Assembly: GCF_014648275.1 (NCBI RefSeq)
Contig: NZ_BMQU01000015.1
Span: 62,001 to 126,000 of the forward strand
From: Pseudomonas laurentiana
GTDB lineage: Bacteria > Pseudomonadota > Gammaproteobacteria > Pseudomonadales > Pseudomonadaceae
Reading direction: 5' to 3'
Length of the DNA: 64,000 nucleotides
Shown here: piece after piece, positions 62,297-64,000 of the stretch
Position numbering within the stretch: position 1 is the stretch's first letter
Layout: every line of letters begins with the position of its first letter
Notes under the pieces: model-generated
The model's database searches: none
Told to the model about the DNA's origin: nothing
The model's input: the letters and a program-made list of their open reading frames with translations, nothing else
Translations under genes and position numbers: made by a program

Positions 62297-64000
62297 ATGA
62301 AGAATAATGAGCGGCACCGGGCCGCACAGCGCCGTAGTGCATTCGGCGCACTTTTACTGACCACCACCGGGGTACTGGCGGACTCATCCGTCGAAGTCGA
62401 ACCGGTAGTCGTCACTGCCACGCGCACCGGTGACCAGTGGGCTCAGAGCGCGTTGTCGGCCAGCGTCGTAGATGCCGCCGACAGCCGTGGCGATCAGGCG
62501 CTGACCCTCGGCAATATGCTTTCCAGTGTGCCTGGTGTCGTCGTGCACAGCCGCTACAACGCCGCCCAGGGTTTGCGGCCGGCGATCCGCGGTTTCGGCT
62601 CGCGCTCCAGTTTTGGCGTCCGTGGCATCCGCGTGCTGGTGGACGGCGTGCCCCTGACTATGCCCGACGGCCAGACAGAACTCGACGGCGTCGATATCGG
62701 CCTGGTGGAGCGTATGGAAGTAATCCGCGGCCCAGCAGCGGTGCTCTATGGCAATGGCGCCGGTGGCGTACTGGCGATCAACACCCGCGAGCCGGGCGAT
62801 CATCCGAACGGATCTGGTGACTTCATTTTTGGTAGCGATGGCTATCGCCGGCAAAGTGTCGAGGCCAGCGGTACCGAAGGCAATTTCGGCATGCTGGCGG
62901 CAGTCAGCTCGACCCAGATGGATGGCTATCGCGATCACGCTACCAGCGAAGCCAATAATCTCACAGGCAAACTGCGTTGGTGGGGTGAGACCGGCCGTCT
63001 GGCGCTGACCCTGCATGCCCTCGATAATCGATCGGAAGACCCCGGTGGACTGACGCTTGATCAGGTTCGTGTTGATCGTAATCAGGCGCGCCCGCAAAGC
63101 CTGAGTTTCGACGCTGACGAACGCATCACCCAGCAGCGTCTATCGCTGGTTTGGGACGGTCAGTCAGTGGGTGAGGATGCTTATCAGGTACGCAGCTATG
63201 TCGGTCAGCGCAACTTTACCAACCGCCTGCCGCTAGCCGCCAACGGGCAGACCAGCTACGGGCGACTGTTCGGTGGAGTCGGTGCGCACTACAGCCATGT
63301 CGCAGACTGGTTCGGCCTGAGCCACAAGCTGACTTTTGGTGCGGATCTGGAATCCCTGCGCGACGATCGTGATCGTAACAACAACATCATTGGAGGGGAA
63401 AAAGGCGCCTTGACTCAACGTCAGCGTGAAGAGGCTCAGAGCCTTGGACTATTCATTGAAAACCAGACTGCGCTAGGCGAAAACTGGATACTCAGCCTCG
63501 GCCTACGCCATGATGAGGTTCGTCTGAGCATCGACGATCACTTCCTCAGTGATGGCCGCGATGACTCAGGTGATCGGGTGTTGCGTGACCTTAACTACAG
63601 TGCTGGCCTCAGTTACCGCCTGGGCGAGCACCACACCCTTTACACACGCGTCGCGACCGCCTTTGAAACCCCGACTGTCAGCGAACTGGCGAACCCCTCG
63701 GGAGGTGGTTTCAACAATAGCCTGGAGCCGGCTCACGCCCTCAACCAGGAACTCGGCCTGAAGGGCGAAACCGCCCACTGGCGCTACGAAGCTGTGGTCT
63801 ATCGCATCGACACACGAGATGAGTTGGTGCCTTATGTTGATGGCCGCACCTTCTACCGCAACGCTGGCTCCACCCGCCGCGATGGTCTTGAACTGAGTGC
63901 GCGCTGGCAGCCCGACGAGTACTGGCAACTGACCACCGCCTACAGCCTAAATGACTATAGCTACCGCAGCTTCCAAAATACCGATGGCAAGCGCCTGCCT
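62297..64000 (+). CDS. TonB-dependent receptor, PqqU/YncD-like, C-terminus beyond window
   Basis: From the ATG at 62297 the frame stays open to the window end (568 codons). A signal sequence ends near GVLADSS, followed by a TonB-box-like EPVVVTATRTG, the plug (IRGFGSRSSFGVRGIRVLV, then DGVPLTMPDGQTELDG; EVIRGPAAVLYGNGAGGV), and barrel strands. The plug and landmarks GYRDH, DPGGLT, DSGDRV, AFETPTVSELA and YRNAGSTRRDGLELS follow the order in E. coli YncD, now known as PqqU, the high-affinity PQQ importer. Next to a PQQ enzyme gene, a role in PQQ uptake is a strong inference; a catabolic substrate is the alternative. Confidence 0.85.
   Translation, partial: MKNNERHRAAQRRSAFGALLLTTTGVLADSSVEVEPVVVTATRTGDQWAQSALSASVVDAADSRGDQALTLGNMLSSVPGVVVHSRYNAAQGLRPAIRGFGSRSSFGVRGIRVLVDGVPLTMPDGQTELDGVDIGLVERMEVIRGPAAVLYGNGAGGVLAINTREPGDHPNGSGDFIFGSDGYRRQSVEASGTEGNFGMLAAVSSTQMDGYRDHATSEANNLTGKLRWWGETGRLALTLHALDNRSEDPGGLTLDQVRVDRNQARPQSLSFDADERITQQRLSLVWDGQSVGEDAYQVRSYVGQRNFTNRLPLAANGQTSYGRLFGGVGAHYSHVADWFGLSHKLTFGADLESLRDDRDRNNNIIGGEKGALTQRQREEAQSLGLFIENQTALGENWILSLGLRHDEVRLSIDDHFLSDGRDDSGDRVLRDLNYSAGLSYRLGEHHTLYTRVATAFETPTVSELANPSGGGFNNSLEPAHALNQELGLKGETAHWRYEAVVYRIDTRDELVPYVDGRTFYRNAGSTRRDGLELSARWQPDEYWQLTTAYSLNDYSYRSFQNTDGKRLP

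Overview
The window looks like a chromosomal piece of a Pseudomonas of the fluorescens/putida type. The evidence is the gacA-uvrC-pgsA-tRNA-Gly order with gacA starting at TTG, alginate-type genes, a fusA2-type second EF-G, a GCGGGC-CTT-GCCCGC REP-like hairpin, and dense GC-rich coding sequence with short gaps.

Region A (1-22283) is a catabolic island. It reads MFS exporter and flavin reductase-MarR fusion (minus), then aldehyde dehydrogenase, chemoreceptor, two 3-ketosteroid-dehydrogenase-like flavoproteins and a 3beta/17beta-hydroxysteroid-dehydrogenase-like SDR (plus), an enoyl-CoA hydratase (minus), and a long plus-strand run: SDR, MaoC-DUF35 protein, acyl-CoA dehydrogenase, MaoC, Ltp2-like thiolase-fold protein, three more acyl-CoA dehydrogenases, acyl-CoA ligase, DUF1329 protein. 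The MaoC-DUF35/MaoC/Ltp2/paired-dehydrogenase set matches the module that removes a three-carbon side chain from steroid CoA esters by hydration and retro-aldol cleavage. The flavoproteins and SDR suggest ring oxidation of the same polycyclic isoprenoid. Ring-opening oxygenases and the regulator are not in the window. Four promoters share a palindrome of the form TCGTCCG-n-TC-n-GACGA, so the island looks like one regulon.

Region B (22315-36077) is ordinary housekeeping: glyoxalase-fold protein, topoisomerase III, O-acetylhomoserine sulfhydrylase, SulP transporter, second EF-G, tautomerase-fold protein, sulfite/nitrite reductase with DUF934, Pit phosphate transporter and a GNAT acetyltransferase.

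Region C (36052-50348) is an 11-gene minus-strand operon for an alginate-like exopolysaccharide: algD-alg8-alg44-algK-algE-algI-algJ-algF-algX-algL-algG. The order differs from the classical alginate operon (algG-algX-algL before algI-algJ-algF), algA is missing, and the AlgG homologue has lost the DPHD catalytic motif. It corresponds in gene content and number to the epm type of cluster described from P. alkylphenolia as making a substituted polymannuronate. PilZ residues in Alg44 and the acetylation catalytic residues are kept, so the expected product is an acetylated, c-di-GMP-controlled polymannuronate that is not epimerised. A 667-bp AT-rich non-coding region precedes algD.

Region D (51016-54738) holds an XRE regulator, gacA, uvrC, pgsA and tRNA-Gly(GCC).

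Region E (54897-64000) holds a GlxA/FtrA-type AraC regulator, a second type of aspartate-semialdehyde dehydrogenase, an IS5-family transposase remnant, and a PQQ module: FeaR-like AraC regulator, PQQ-dependent quinohemoprotein alcohol dehydrogenase, an outer-membrane SphA/MetA-type protein, and a TonB-dependent receptor resembling the PQQ importer PqqU/YncD, cut by the window end.
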